A stretch of DNA of 48,681 nucleotides from Actinomycetes bacterium. Its GTDB lineage: Bacteria; Actinomycetota; Acidimicrobiia; Acidimicrobiales; JABEUL01. Position numbers and translations under genes: made by a program. The stretch lies in contig JAJYDO010000009.1 of the NCBI GenBank assembly GCA_021777355.1, forward strand, positions 1 to 48,681, given 5' to 3'. A model generated the notes under the pieces. The model saw only the letters and a list, made by a program, of their open reading frames with translations. It was not told the DNA's origin and searched no databases. Every line of letters begins with the position of its first letter. Position 1 is the first letter of the stretch. Shown in pieces: positions 27,354-37,124 of this stretch.

Positions 27354-28352
27354 ATGACTATTAAGACGAGACGCATAGGAAGCCTAGAAGTGTCTTCAAT
27401 TGGCTTAGGCTGCATGGGAATGAGTGAGTTTTACGGCACGTCTTTTGAATCCGAATCGTTGGCCACGATAAATCGAGCTATAGATTTAGGAGTTACTTTT
27501 TTAGATACTGCCGACGCTTACGGACCGTATAAGAATGAAGAGCTTGTCGGCAAAGCAATCGCTAGAAGAAGGGATGAAGTAGTAATTGCTTCTAAATTTG
27601 GCCTGGTAAGGAACGAGAAAGGTGAAAGGCTGGGCATTAGGGGAGACGCTCAGTATGCCACCAAGTGCCTTGACGCATCTCTGAAAAGGCTAAATATTGA
27701 TGCAATCGATCTTTATTATCTTCACCGACCGGATCCGAAGACGCCAATTGAAGAAACCATAGGCGCAATGGCTGGATTTGTCGAAGCCGGAAAAATAAAA
27801 CACATTGGCGTATCTGAGGTAAGTGCAGAAAGTCTTAGGCGAGGTCACGCAATTCATCCAATAACTGCGACTCAAAACGAATGGTCTCTTTGGAGCAGAG
27901 ACATTGAAATTGAGATAGTTGCAACCGCCAGAGAGCTGGGCATTGGAATAGTGGCTTACTCTCCTCTGGGAAGAGGCTTTTTAACAGGAACTATCAAGTC
28001 ACCTGATGATTTTGCTCCGGATGATTATAGAAAATTTCTTCCTCGATTTTCTGGCGATAACTTTTTTAACAATCTTGAACTTGTAAAGACAGTCAAAGAA
28101 ATAGCCGAGAGCAAGGGATGTACTCCCAGCCAATTAGCACTTGCTTGGGTTTTGTCAAAAGGAGACGATGTTGTCCCAATTCCTGGAACTAAGCACGTGA
28201 AGTACCTCGAGGATAATTTTGGAGCATTAGACGTCAATTTAGATGAAGAATCAATTGCCAAAATTGACGAGGTATTTCCGATCGATGTTGCTTATGGTCA
28301 AAGATATGCCGACATGTCTCCCATCAGAGCCGAAACCCCAAAGCTGAGTTAG
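27354..28352 (+). CDS. Aldo/keto reductase
   Basis: 332 residues of a (beta/alpha)8 NADPH-dependent oxidoreductase. The catalytic tetrad is Asp51 and Tyr56 (DTADAYG), Lys81 (ASKFG) and His124 (YYLHRPD). [12 protein letters not shown] at the N-terminus and the late [14 protein letters not shown] cofactor-binding segment are typical of AKR13-like general stress or aldehyde reductases. An AAAGGA ribosome-binding site lies about 8 nt before the ATG. It converges on the desaturase gene, 40 bp away. The substrate is probably an aldehyde or ketone and cannot be named. Confidence 0.92.
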   Translation: MTIKTRRIGSLEVSSIGLGCMGMSEFYGTSFESESLATINRAIDLGVTFLDTADAYGPYKNEELVGKAIARRRDEVVIASKFGLVRNEKGERLGIRGDAQYATKCLDASLKRLNIDAIDLYYLHRPDPKTPIEETIGAMAGFVEAGKIKHIGVSEVSAESLRRGHAIHPITATQNEWSLWSRDIEIEIVATARELGIGIVAYSPLGRGFLTGTIKSPDDFAPDDYRKFLPRFSGDNFFNNLELVKTVKEIAESKGCTPSQLALAWVLSKGDDVVPIPGTKHVKYLEDNFGALDVNLDEESIAKIDEVFPIDVAYGQRYADMSPIRAETPKLS

Positions 28353-28392
28353 GGTTCTCTTTTTAGAGCTAAGTGTAATTAGATTAATTGAA

Positions 28393-29343
28393 TTACTCAG
28401 TTCTTGAACTAAGTGCCTTCCATAAAGAAGTGTAGTTAGGCCAGGTTATGGAATCAGTTACCCAACCAGCCGCTTCGAGTTCCATTTGCAGTTTTGGAAG
28501 ATTGCGCCAAGGAACGCCCATATCAGTATGATGGGCTAGGTGCCACCCGGCATTAAAAGGAACAATAAAGAACCTCGCAATCAAATGTTGTTTGACATGG
28601 TGAGTAGTTTCACGCCTGTCCGAGGATTGCTTCATTCCCCCATGCTCAGCAATCGCCCGAAGTCTGTTTAAAACCCTCCAAGAAGTCATCCAAGGGATGA
28701 GCCAAAGTCCGAAATACGCCAGGGGGTAACCAGCTAGTATGCAGACGAGCAGAAGTGCCACCTGCGTGGCAATAATTGGCAATGCTATTGGTCTGGCAAC
28801 TTTGTTGAATATTGCCTTTATGAGAACTTTAAGGTTTTTCCATCCGCTAACGCCAAAGCCATCTCTACTCAGTTTTCTTTTGAAGCTTGCTTTAGAGATT
28901 GGGTAATCTCGGTAAAGTGACAGGTCGGGTTCTTTTGGGCCAAGTTCGTCTCTGTGGTGGGAAAAATGACTTATTCGGTAAAAGGAAAACGGAATAAAAG
29001 CTGGATAAGCCAGGAACCATTTGCCAAAAAAGTCATTCAACTTCTTGTTTCTAAACATCAGCCTGTGGGCGGCTTCGTGGGCAAGAATTGAAAATCGAGC
29101 AAAAGTTGCGCCCATTAATACGATTGACACGGCATAAACCGCTAAATTATTAATCCATATGGCAGCACCAATTGTAAAAAATGCCTGCGACCAGCAGAGA
29201 ACCAGGCTGCCTATATTAGAAAGACTGGCAATTTTTCGTAGTTCTGCCCTAATTTCGGGAGTTGGCATTCCTGATTTTGTTAGGCGGTCAGTAGGGAGAA
29301 CGTCGGTCAAACTTTCTCGTTTAGGCACCATTGCCAAAGTCAC
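28393..29343 (-). CDS. Fatty acid desaturase family membrane protein
   Basis: 316 residues (GTG start) of a diiron membrane desaturase/hydroxylase. Histidine boxes are HEAAH (89-93), HFSHH (126-130) and HLAHH (268-272), with an additional EHGG (233-236) typical of actinobacterial members. Hydrophobic segments at about 42-62, 66-85, 108-121 and 186-220 match the four-helix fold. A TATAAT on the minus strand ends 6 nt before the GTG, so the mRNA may be leaderless and start at this codon; an in-frame ATG at 29331 is the alternative start. It is divergent from the PaaX-like regulator with about 29 bp between starts, suggesting that regulator controls it. Substrate could be a fatty acid, sphingolipid-like or carotenoid compound. 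Confidence 0.87.
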   Translation of the reverse strand: MTLAMVPKRESLTDVLPTDRLTKSGMPTPEIRAELRKIASLSNIGSLVLCWSQAFFTIGAAIWINNLAVYAVSIVLMGATFARFSILAHEAAHRLMFRNKKLNDFFGKWFLAYPAFIPFSFYRISHFSHHRDELGPKEPDLSLYRDYPISKASFKRKLSRDGFGVSGWKNLKVLIKAIFNKVARPIALPIIATQVALLLVCILAGYPLAYFGLWLIPWMTSWRVLNRLRAIAEHGGMKQSSDRRETTHHVKQHLIARFFIVPFNAGWHLAHHTDMGVPWRNLPKLQMELEAAGWVTDSITWPNYTSLWKALSSRTE

Positions 29344-29349
29344 AAACCC

Positions 29350-29355
29350 ATTATA
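29350..29355 (-). promoter_or_regulatory. -10 element of desaturase gene, possibly leaderless
   Basis: TATAAT on the minus strand, 6 nt before the GTG codon. Leaderless transcripts with -10 at this distance are common in actinomycetes. On the plus strand the overlapping TATATT (29352-29357) could serve the divergent regulator. No convincing -35 is visible for either. Confidence 0.45.
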
Positions 29356-29372
29356 TTACAGAAATACATCAC

Positions 29373-30140
29373 ATGTCAAATTTACGTAAGTTCAGTGCCA
29401 GATCCGTTATTCTCTCTGTCTTGTTGGGGACCGAGCCTCCTAAACTCCCTGTTCAATTGCTGGTTCGAACTACCGAGTTATTCGGTATATCCGAAGGGAC
29501 CACCAGAACTGCGCTTTCTCGAATGACTTCATCCGGTGAAATCTCTTCCGAGGATGGCTGGTATGAGCTAAGTGCAGAAAGGCACTTGATTAGGCAACGG
29601 CTCCAAATTGAAGGACGACATGGTCCCACCAAAGAGTGGCTAAATGATTATTGGGTCCAGGCAGTCGTTACAGCCGAGCGTCGAAGCGCCGCGGATAGAG
29701 CCGAGCTAAGGACGAAGATGTCCGGCTTTCACATGGGAGAGCTCAGAGAGGGAGTTTGGATTCGACCAGACAATCTTGAATTTGGCAATTTACTTGAGCA
29801 TCTTCACCTTACTTGGTTTAAAGTAATTCCAATTGATACTCCTTCTGATCTCGTCTCGAAATTGTGGGACCTCAAGGGCTGGAACAGCAAAGCAGGATCT
29901 ATAACTGTCAGACTTTTAAATCAACTCCCAAAACTAAAGGCCGAAGATAAAATTTCAATGAGAGCTGGATTTGAACTAAGTGCTGAAGCGCTGAGACACT
30001 TAAAATCAGATCCGCTACTGCCCACAGCTCTTTTGCCAAGCTCCTGGAAAGGTGATGAGCTCAGATCGACTTACGATAGCTTTGATCTTGCCTTTAGAGA
30101 ACTTTTAGTCCATTGGTTTGGGATTGCCGGAACCATTTAG
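29373..30140 (+). CDS. PaaX-like transcriptional regulator
   Basis: 255 residues. The N-terminal winged-helix (about 5-65) has SARSVILSVLLGTEPPKLPVQLLV and ISEGTTRTALSRMTSSGEISSEDGWYEL, the hallmark of the PaaX family (repressors of phenylacetate catabolism and relatives). The central domain and C-terminal region, ending in LVHWFGIAG, also fit. ATG 29373 gives the canonical start; 14 more codons are open upstream but would overlap the desaturase start. Its divergent position suggests control of the desaturase. No phenylacetate genes are in the window, so the effector is unknown; an acyl-CoA is plausible from the family. Confidence 0.85.
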   Translation: MSNLRKFSARSVILSVLLGTEPPKLPVQLLVRTTELFGISEGTTRTALSRMTSSGEISSEDGWYELSAERHLIRQRLQIEGRHGPTKEWLNDYWVQAVVTAERRSAADRAELRTKMSGFHMGELREGVWIRPDNLEFGNLLEHLHLTWFKVIPIDTPSDLVSKLWDLKGWNSKAGSITVRLLNQLPKLKAEDKISMRAGFELSAEALRHLKSDPLLPTALLPSSWKGDELRSTYDSFDLAFRELLVHWFGIAGTI

Positions 30141-30151
30141 ACAGTTTGATG

Positions 30152-33100
30152 TTAACAACTATTTCCAAAAAAGTTTACGTTGTTACTAGTTAAGACTGAC
30201 GAACTGCCTGGGCCTTGCGCCGATACTATTGCAGAGGATTGTCCGGCTCCTGGCGTACTTGTCATCACCGGATTATTAAATGAGAGCGTTTTACTCTGCA
30301 CAGTACTAGTTTGCCCGGCTGCAATATTGATATTTGTTGAACTTTGGCTGAATGGATAGGAGCTACCCTGGCAATCTACTTCCGTGCCAGAGAATTTAAG
30401 GTTAAGAGTGCCTCCCGTGCCTGGATTCAAATAAATTGTGACCGTCGCGATGCAAGTTGAGGGTATTACTGCGATACCGGGTGAAGGATTTGAACACGTA
30501 GCAATTGACATATTGACACTCCGTATCGAAAAAGGACTGGCGAGAGTAGTCGAAGGTGTCGAGGTATTAGTTGTCGTAGAGGTAATTGGAATCAATGAAG
30601 TAGTTGTCGATGGAGGTGGAAGCGATGTCGAAGTCGGTGGTGCTAATGACCCAAGCTGCTGGTTGCTCGATAAATAACCTGGCTTTGAAGCCACTACTGT
30701 TATTGGAGCATTAGATGAAGCAGGTGCAATAGTAAGGCTTAGGGCACCATTATTTACAACTCCCCGTCCTAGAGGAACGTTGCCTTGGATTACAGTAAGT
30801 TCCGTTCCATTTGGAAGGTTTGAATTGGCCAGATTCACTATGTTTCCATTTAAAATAGCAGACTTTAACATGAGGTTTTTTGGCTGATCCCTTAATATAT
30901 TCATTGAAGGGTCACCAAAAAGGTTGTATTCAAGCTCAGTGGCCTTATCAGTAGTATCCGCTGATAAATTGCTCGTAGTTCTAGTAGCCATATAGTTTCG
31001 AGCCGAATCCAAAAGGATTCCTGCTTGTTCTACGGGTGGAACAGGTGTGCCCCCTAAAAAGGCGAGAAATACGTTTCCAAGTTCAGGAAATAAATTAGAC
31101 GCCATTCCATCCAGCATGAAACCATCCTGATAAATTGGACTTTCCCTTGAGGCACCAACGAAACCAATAGCCTGAGAATCCTGCAGCCAATACTCTCCGA
31201 AACTTGGGTTTTGGCCATTTGTTACAAACTGAACTCCACTTGGATGGTCAAATTTTCCGCTGTCGCAATCGCTGCTCCAGACGAACGGCCTCATGCTTCC
31301 AACATTTAGATTATTAATATCGTTGTAGCCAAAACCTGGAGCATACCATCCTGATCCGTCCGTATACCCGTGATCGCTGTGCCAAAGTAAAAAAGATCCA
31401 TTGTTCACAGATGAGGAAATATCAGACGTATTTCCAGAAAATGACGTGACATCTGACGGGATTGAGTCGCCGTTGTCCAGGGTTTGCGGGTTAATTGTCT
31501 GTCCTGCATCATTTCCTGAATCATCTGTAACGACCGGATTGAAGGTCTTCCCAGCACCCCCGGCCATCTCCCCTGCAAGTTCAGAAGTCCTCAAAAATGA
31601 AGTGTGATCTTGGCTAGAAGGTGTCTCGATGTTTCCTTTTCCGTCCTTGCAGCCTAAGTCGGAACAAGGCTGATACAAAGCCGCTCCGGTGACATGTGAG
31701 TAGAAAGATAATTGATTAGGCGGTGTATCTTCGTAGCTGACTGTATTCGACACCAAAGTATTGGCATTATTAATATCCGTAGCAGGAATTCTTCCTATGA
31801 AAATATCCGGGGCAAGATCGGTCAATTGAGTTCCGTCAATTACATTGTCGTATGGATTTGTTAGAAGTCCAAGTTGAGTAAAGTTTGATAGTCCATAAGG
31901 CAAATCTGACGCGACATTTTGTTCAAAAAAGTTAGGGTGTGTTACACCTTTTGAGTCAACATTAGTTCCAAAATCAACTTCCCAAGTTCCCACATGGTCT
32001 ACATCTCCCAGAATTGTTAAGTAACTTGGGTGAATACAGTTTGGGTGTTGCAGCTCCGCTTGTACAGTGCCTCGTATATCACTGACCGAAATTCCTATTC
32101 CGTTTGTACCGTCAGTTATAAATACGTTTGTAGGAATTCCGTCTTTGGACCTGGCGCTAGCTAATGTATTGGCAGCCCCCGAGAGCGCAGAGTCCGTCAC
32201 GATCATCATCTCTTCACCGCAGGGCAGCAAAAGAGAACCTAACCCTCCTAGGTACTTTGGAACAATTGACCAGTTCAGGAGCTGAGATCCCCATAGGGTC
32301 TGGAAAGCTTGATTCCAAGGACTTCCAAGATAAGTCTGCCCAAAAGTAGCCGTGGACCCAATCCCAAAGTTCTCTTTAAATGTAATACTTGTAGTTACCT
32401 GAAGTTCTTTGGCGGCAGGATTGTAAGTTGCACCATATAAAGAGACTGTATTGATGTTTAGACCGCGCTGAGTATATTGAGTTCCAATCGATGCCTCGGC
32501 CTCGGGAAAATTAGAGTTTTTTGAGTATGCATCACTTGATTGAGCAAAGGAGGCCTGGTTGGAAGGAAGAAAAGACGCAGGCTCCGGCGGTTGAATTGGC
32601 CAGAGATTAATTCCGTGAATATGAAAAGAAGTTGCCGAATTGACAGCCAAGGTTGGGCGTGCACCCGTGGGTATCGCAAAGTTCTCCCCAAAAAAAGGAA
32701 CTTCTGGTTCACCAATTTCTCCATTACCACCCATTCCGGGTTCAATCATTTCTAGAAAGTACTTTCCTGCACCAGATTTTGAAACAAATGTTGGAAGTGG
32801 AAAGTATGTATCAGCGGTTGCAGAAACATTGCTGGCATTTACAAGGTGAGATTGAGGCCCACTCGATGGAAGGCTCGGAACACTTAAAGGTGCTCCGCCG
32901 CATGAGCTAGATCCCGGAGCGATCAATGCGATTACGAGAGCATCGAGGCCGAGGGCACTTAAAGACGACGCTGCCGCATTGTTCATGGGCGAGTGCTGAT
33001 TATTTGGATATGAATTCAATTGATTAAATAAGGGAGTTAGCGCCTTTACCACATCGCAAGCGTTACTTTTTTTAGCTGCGCTTTCACCCTGTGAAGCTTG

Positions 33101-33346
33101 GCTAACGAGTGAGGGCTTTAGTGAATGATCACTAAAGTCAGCAGATGGAGTGGAATTTAGGGCGGTTATCAACCTGCTTACTGCTTTTTCCAGGCTTGGA
33201 AATGAAGAGCTATTAGAAGCGACTTTGCTTCCATTGTCGGCAATATAATAAGCGCCTAGAGCAATTAGAAGCAATACGAGTACAACAATTAGCACCTTTC
33301 TCGCTGATAATTTCCCTATCGTGGACTGCCTTGATTTTGATTGCAT
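30152..33346 (-). CDS. Peptidase C25 (gingipain)-like extracellular protein, membrane-anchored
   Basis: 1064 residues. A basic N-terminus and one hydrophobic segment (17-35) act as signal or anchor. About 175-330 resembles a gingipain prodomain (GEPEVPFFGENFAIPTGA, FHIHGINLWPIQPPEP). The caspase-fold C25 domain spans about 375-780, with RIPATD and a catalytic pair His659 (WHSDHG) and Cys694 (SSDCDSGKFD), spaced as in gingipains. A Thr/Ser/Pro-rich linker (about 900-945) leads to a beta-rich C-terminal domain. C25 peptidases cleave after Arg or Lys in Porphyromonas; specificity here is unknown. There is no type IX secretion tail, consistent with Sec export in an actinomycete. It converges on the PaaX-like gene with 11 bp between stops. 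Confidence 0.82.
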   Translation of the reverse strand: MQSKSRQSTIGKLSARKVLIVVLVLLLIALGAYYIADNGSKVASNSSSFPSLEKAVSRLITALNSTPSADFSDHSLKPSLVSQASQGESAAKKSNACDVVKALTPLFNQLNSYPNNQHSPMNNAAASSLSALGLDALVIALIAPGSSSCGGAPLSVPSLPSSGPQSHLVNASNVSATADTYFPLPTFVSKSGAGKYFLEMIEPGMGGNGEIGEPEVPFFGENFAIPTGARPTLAVNSATSFHIHGINLWPIQPPEPASFLPSNQASFAQSSDAYSKNSNFPEAEASIGTQYTQRGLNINTVSLYGATYNPAAKELQVTTSITFKENFGIGSTATFGQTYLGSPWNQAFQTLWGSQLLNWSIVPKYLGGLGSLLLPCGEEMMIVTDSALSGAANTLASARSKDGIPTNVFITDGTNGIGISVSDIRGTVQAELQHPNCIHPSYLTILGDVDHVGTWEVDFGTNVDSKGVTHPNFFEQNVASDLPYGLSNFTQLGLLTNPYDNVIDGTQLTDLAPDIFIGRIPATDINNANTLVSNTVSYEDTPPNQLSFYSHVTGAALYQPCSDLGCKDGKGNIETPSSQDHTSFLRTSELAGEMAGGAGKTFNPVVTDDSGNDAGQTINPQTLDNGDSIPSDVTSFSGNTSDISSSVNNGSFLLWHSDHGYTDGSGWYAPGFGYNDINNLNVGSMRPFVWSSDCDSGKFDHPSGVQFVTNGQNPSFGEYWLQDSQAIGFVGASRESPIYQDGFMLDGMASNLFPELGNVFLAFLGGTPVPPVEQAGILLDSARNYMATRTTSNLSADTTDKATELEYNLFGDPSMNILRDQPKNLMLKSAILNGNIVNLANSNLPNGTELTVIQGNVPLGRGVVNNGALSLTIAPASSNAPITVVASKPGYLSSNQQLGSLAPPTSTSLPPPSTTTSLIPITSTTTNTSTPSTTLASPFSIRSVNMSIATCSNPSPGIAVIPSTCIATVTIYLNPGTGGTLNLKFSGTEVDCQGSSYPFSQSSTNINIAAGQTSTVQSKTLSFNNPVMTSTPGAGQSSAIVSAQGPGSSSVLTSNNVNFFGNSC

Positions 33347-34318
33347 AAAAGTTCCGCTTCTTACTCAATTTATTTAGGATTGTCAACAAGCTTATTATGA
33401 AGTTAAGGAAGTGAATTTTAAATCTAACCGGGCCACTAAAGAAGCTTGAGGATCAGTTGTTATACAGCAATTCATGACGTTTTGGACAAACTGGCGGACA
33501 TGGATCGCAATATACAAATTCCCCAGCAGCAAGCACAATTTTTTGCAAATCTGGAAGAATTAGGGGTACTTAAACACTCCGGTGATTTCCAATAACTAAT
33601 TCCTGCCCGTACGTTCTGGCGGTGAGAGGGGAAAATCATTTTTTTAAATTGCTTGCATTACAAATAGGTTTTGAATCAAAAACACTTCGTTTGTGGTGTC
33701 TTAATCGAGAAGATAGGGATTCCAAGCAGGTTTGCCATTGTGAGATTATCGTCTCTTTAACCCGCAAAATGGTGAATTCGCCGCGAATAATGGAGATTAA
33801 CGCTGCGGCGACTCCGATTGAACATAGCTCAACGCTGACATTAAGTAAATGCCCCGATTCATTGTGATCATTTTGATCGATCCCGGAATTGTTGCCCATA
33901 TGCAACCAAAGCCATTTTTATTATGGGTGATTAAGTGAAAGATAAGCACCCGGTGCGAATATTATGGCACCCTCACATCGGCAGCTTTCAAATGGATTCT
34001 CGTCCCAAGTAAGCAACTTCGGTATCAATCTAAAGAAAGATTTTCTGAAAAGGCAAATAAAGTGCAGTTAGCTCGAAGTGAAAGCTAATTGAAAATATTT
34101 CAGTGGACCACACCATTTACCGATCTAAAAGTGCTGGCAAGAGGTCTAGAATTAAGGATTCTGCTTGAATTAATCACGGTTGGGCCCCACTTGTTTTGTC
34201 CATAGAAGTTCACTCGGGAAAAAGCGGTTGAGGCTGCCATCAATTGCTTCAAAGTCCAGTAATAAAATCTACGACTATGCATTTGCTTCGATACTGTTGA
34301 ATTTGCAAAGATATAGCT
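33347..34318. other. About 970-bp region without a convincing gene
   Basis: Overlapping short frames at 33622-33867 (+) and 33636-33905 (-) are present. The minus frame has a hydrophobic 20-residue stretch but no RBS and no recognised family. The stretch holds the promoters of the C25 gene (left, minus) and MaoC gene (right, plus), but no strong hexamer pair was seen. It may contain decayed sequence or a small RNA. Confidence 0.35.
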
Positions 34319-35158
34319 ATGACTAAAGACATCTCTTCTGAACTTGTAGGCGAAACTTTCGATCCAATTCCCACTTCGTGGAATTCTAAGGATACGATGC
34401 TCTATGCGCTTGGTGTGGGGGCTAACGCAACTGACGATTTAGATTTTGTTTACGAAGGGCGCGGGCCAAAAGTACTACCAACATTTGGCGTTATTCCCGG
34501 CATGCTTTCAATGGCCGGCATGTTCGGCAAAATCACCGTGAATCCGTTAATGATTCTTCATGGAGAGCAGGGAATTACTTGTCATAGAGAAATACCGCCA
34601 GATGCAAGCGCACAAGTTTCGGGAAAAGTGACCGCTATTTGGGACAAGGGTAAAGCCGCAGTCTTGGTCGTAGAAGGAGAAACCAGTGATCAAGATGGGC
34701 CTCTTTTCACGACGAGGTCTTCAATTTTCGTAAGAGGAGCAGGTGGTTTCGGAGGTGAAAGGGGACCAAGCGCCAGTGAATCCAATATTCCCGATCGAAA
34801 GCCTGATGAAATAGTTGTGGAGCAAACTAGACCCGAGCAGGCAGCGCTATATCGACTCTCCGGTGATCGAAATCCTCTTCATGTAGATCCAGATTTTGCA
34901 AAGGCAGCAGGGTTCGACAAGCCATTTATTCATGGTCTTTGCACCTATGGCTTTGTTGGAAGAGCGCTTTTGGCAACATTTTGTGACAGAAATCCCGCAA
35001 AATTCAAAAGCCTTGACGGCAGATTTGCCGAGAGAGTTTACCCTGGGGACACTATCACAACTGAGTTCTGGGACTTAGGTGAAGGCAAGCTAGTTCTTCA
35101 GGCATCTACACATCGAGGGGTAGTACTTTCGCAGGCAACAGCCGAAGTAAGAAACTGA
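34319..35158 (+). CDS. MaoC-family enoyl-CoA hydratase 2
   Basis: 279 residues with a double hot-dog fold. The C-terminal half has the hydratase-2 motif YRLSGDRNPLHVDPDFAKAA followed by GFDKPFIHGLCTYG; the catalytic Asp183 and His188 are present. The N-terminal half (TSWNSKDTMLYALGVGA) is the non-catalytic hot dog of two-domain (R)-specific 2-enoyl-CoA hydratases, as in actinobacterial MaoC and peroxisomal MFE-2. It adds water to trans-2-enoyl-CoA to form (R)-3-hydroxyacyl-CoA in fatty-acid or sterol side-chain oxidation. It converges on the BVMO gene with 14 bp between stops. Confidence 0.92.
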   Translation: MTKDISSELVGETFDPIPTSWNSKDTMLYALGVGANATDDLDFVYEGRGPKVLPTFGVIPGMLSMAGMFGKITVNPLMILHGEQGITCHREIPPDASAQVSGKVTAIWDKGKAAVLVVEGETSDQDGPLFTTRSSIFVRGAGGFGGERGPSASESNIPDRKPDEIVVEQTRPEQAALYRLSGDRNPLHVDPDFAKAAGFDKPFIHGLCTYGFVGRALLATFCDRNPAKFKSLDGRFAERVYPGDTITTEFWDLGEGKLVLQASTHRGVVLSQATAEVRN

Positions 35159-35172
35159 ATCTAAGAATTGCG

Positions 35173-37113
35173 CTATCTTTCAAAAAAGTCAAAATCTTCC
35201 GGAGAGAGATTTGAAGTTCGCTTCCAGTATTCGTGGAGGGTGTAAGGCCAGTTTTGAGAGACCCTTCCTTTTGAATTTTTATACCACGAATTAACGCTGG
35301 AAGCTCCCCAAGCCATCTTCTGATTGGCAACGTCAATTTCCCTGTTGAATTCCTTGCAGACTTGTTCTTTAACCGAAAGAGCACCAAGGGAGTTATCTAG
35401 CAGGTATTTAATGCAATCTAGAATGTAGTTGGTTCCACACTCGCTGAAATAAATAATTGAGCCGTTAATGACTATATTTGTGTTGGGCCCATAGAGCATA
35501 AAGAAGTTGGGAAACTTGGGTATGCTGACACCTAGGTATGCCTGTGCATCGCCGTTCCACCAAGTGTGAAGGTCTCTTCCATTTCGCCCGATGACTTTCA
35601 TTGGAGTTAGAAAATTCGAGGCTTGGAATCCAGTGGCATATATGATTACATCAACTTCTACCAAACGACCGTCAATGAGGCGGATACCATTTCTGGCTAT
35701 TTGATCTATATTTTGGCAAACTAATTCGACGTTTGGGCGTTTAAGGGCCTGCGCCCATGAACCGTCATCACGAATTACTCGCTTGGCAGAAGGCGGGTAG
35801 TCAGGAATTACTTGTGATAGAAGATCCTCCCTTCCTTCAAACTCTGAAGTTAGATAAATAGTGAGGATCTCTCTCAGAAAATCATTTAGCATTGAAACCG
35901 ATTTTTCCTGGTTGGGCCAGTTCTCATCGACTTGCACTAAAGGAAGCATGCCCTCACAGTTCTTCCAAAAAAGCCAAAATCGATACCACTGTGCATAAGT
36001 TGGCAATTGTTTTAACAGCAGGTGCATTCCGTCCTCTACCGGACTTCGGTAATTCGGAGTAGGCGCCAGCCAATTGGGGGTGCGCTGAAAGACATATAGA
36101 TTAGAGACCTGAGAAGCAATTGATGGGACAATCTGAGCAGCACTTGCGCCAGTTCCAACTACCGCAACTCGCTTATTTTCCAGTGATATTTCCCCATTCC
36201 AATTCGCAGAGTGAAATGAACTTCCCAAAAAACTTGACTGGCCTTCAATAAGGGGAATGAATGGCCGGTTAAGCTGTCCTACGGCGCTTATTACTCCATC
36301 GTACAAACAGTTCTCGGGGCTCTCTACTTCTCCGTCGGCACCAGATTGCTTCACAATTTCTAGTTTCCATTTATTTAGAGTGTCATCAAAAATGATCGAT
36401 TTAATTTCAGAATTAAATTTAACAACTTCTGTTACTCCGGTAGTGTTGGCCACTTCAACAAAGTACTTTTCAAGCACGGGCTGGGAGGAGAAATGATCAG
36501 GCCAGTCGGATCTTTGGAAAAATGAGTATGCATATAAGTGGCTTGGGACGTCTACGCGACAGCCAGGATAAGAGTTCTCAAGCCATGTTCCACCAACTTG
36601 AGCGTTCTTCTCATAGATAGTCACGTCGATACCACATTGCCTTAAGCGGTATCCGGCAACAATTCCAGACATTCCGGCCCCAATTACGGCAACTCTAAAT
36701 TTTCGTCCAGGAGATACTTCCTCTAGCTTCCAATTTGGTGCGCGTAAATCTTCACTACCTAATCCAAGTTCTTCCATAAATAGAGGCACATAACTGCTTA
36801 AATTTTCGCCTCCAGTAAGAAATGCGATGGCAGATGAAATCATGCCACTGTCTTGGGGAAGCACTTCAGAGGTCCCGTTGTTAAGGTAAGCCAGAAGTTC
36901 TTTTGCCAGATACTGTCTCGCTTCCACCAACTGGTCAAAGTCAAGTCCGGCATCTGGCTCCAGTAATCGATTTTGATCAGGACGGAAATTTGGATTTAGC
37001 ACCGATTCTTGGCCATTTAGGCACGCAAGGGTAGCTGCTAAAGCAAAAACATCGGCTGTTTCTACTATTTGGATTGCTTTGTCCAAAGTAACCTGCTTTA
37101 GATTGTTTTCCAT
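35173..37113 (-). CDS. Baeyer-Villiger monooxygenase, 4-hydroxyacetophenone-monooxygenase-like
   Basis: 646 residues, class B flavoprotein. FAD motif GAGMSG at 145-150, the BVMO fingerprint FxGxxxHxxxW (FLGSSFHSANW, 295-305) and NADPH motif GTGASA at 320-325 are intact. An extra N-terminal helical domain of about 135 residues precedes the FAD fold, a feature of 4-hydroxyacetophenone monooxygenase (about 640 residues), whose length this matches. It inserts oxygen next to a ketone to give an ester or lactone. AAGGAG (minus strand, 37119-37124) lies 5 nt before ATG 37113 and decides the start; 29 more codons are open upstream without an RBS. It is divergent from an exported alpha/beta hydrolase. 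The ketone substrate is unknown. Confidence 0.88.
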   Translation of the reverse strand: MENNLKQVTLDKAIQIVETADVFALAATLACLNGQESVLNPNFRPDQNRLLEPDAGLDFDQLVEARQYLAKELLAYLNNGTSEVLPQDSGMISSAIAFLTGGENLSSYVPLFMEELGLGSEDLRAPNWKLEEVSPGRKFRVAVIGAGMSGIVAGYRLRQCGIDVTIYEKNAQVGGTWLENSYPGCRVDVPSHLYAYSFFQRSDWPDHFSSQPVLEKYFVEVANTTGVTEVVKFNSEIKSIIFDDTLNKWKLEIVKQSGADGEVESPENCLYDGVISAVGQLNRPFIPLIEGQSSFLGSSFHSANWNGEISLENKRVAVVGTGASAAQIVPSIASQVSNLYVFQRTPNWLAPTPNYRSPVEDGMHLLLKQLPTYAQWYRFWLFWKNCEGMLPLVQVDENWPNQEKSVSMLNDFLREILTIYLTSEFEGREDLLSQVIPDYPPSAKRVIRDDGSWAQALKRPNVELVCQNIDQIARNGIRLIDGRLVEVDVIIYATGFQASNFLTPMKVIGRNGRDLHTWWNGDAQAYLGVSIPKFPNFFMLYGPNTNIVINGSIIYFSECGTNYILDCIKYLLDNSLGALSVKEQVCKEFNREIDVANQKMAWGASSVNSWYKNSKGRVSQNWPYTLHEYWKRTSNLSPEDFDFFER

Positions 37114-37118
37114 ACTTG

Positions 37119-37124
37119 CTCCTT
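37119..37124 (-). promoter_or_regulatory. Ribosome-binding site fixing the BVMO start
   Basis: AAGGAG on the minus strand, 5 nt before ATG 37113, supports the 646-residue form. Confidence 0.72.

Noticed and set aside
33622-33905. Overlapping plus and minus short frames in the 33.3-34.3 kb gap
   Set aside because: No RBS, no recognised family; one hydrophobic stretch in the minus frame is not enough. Noted inside the gap entry.
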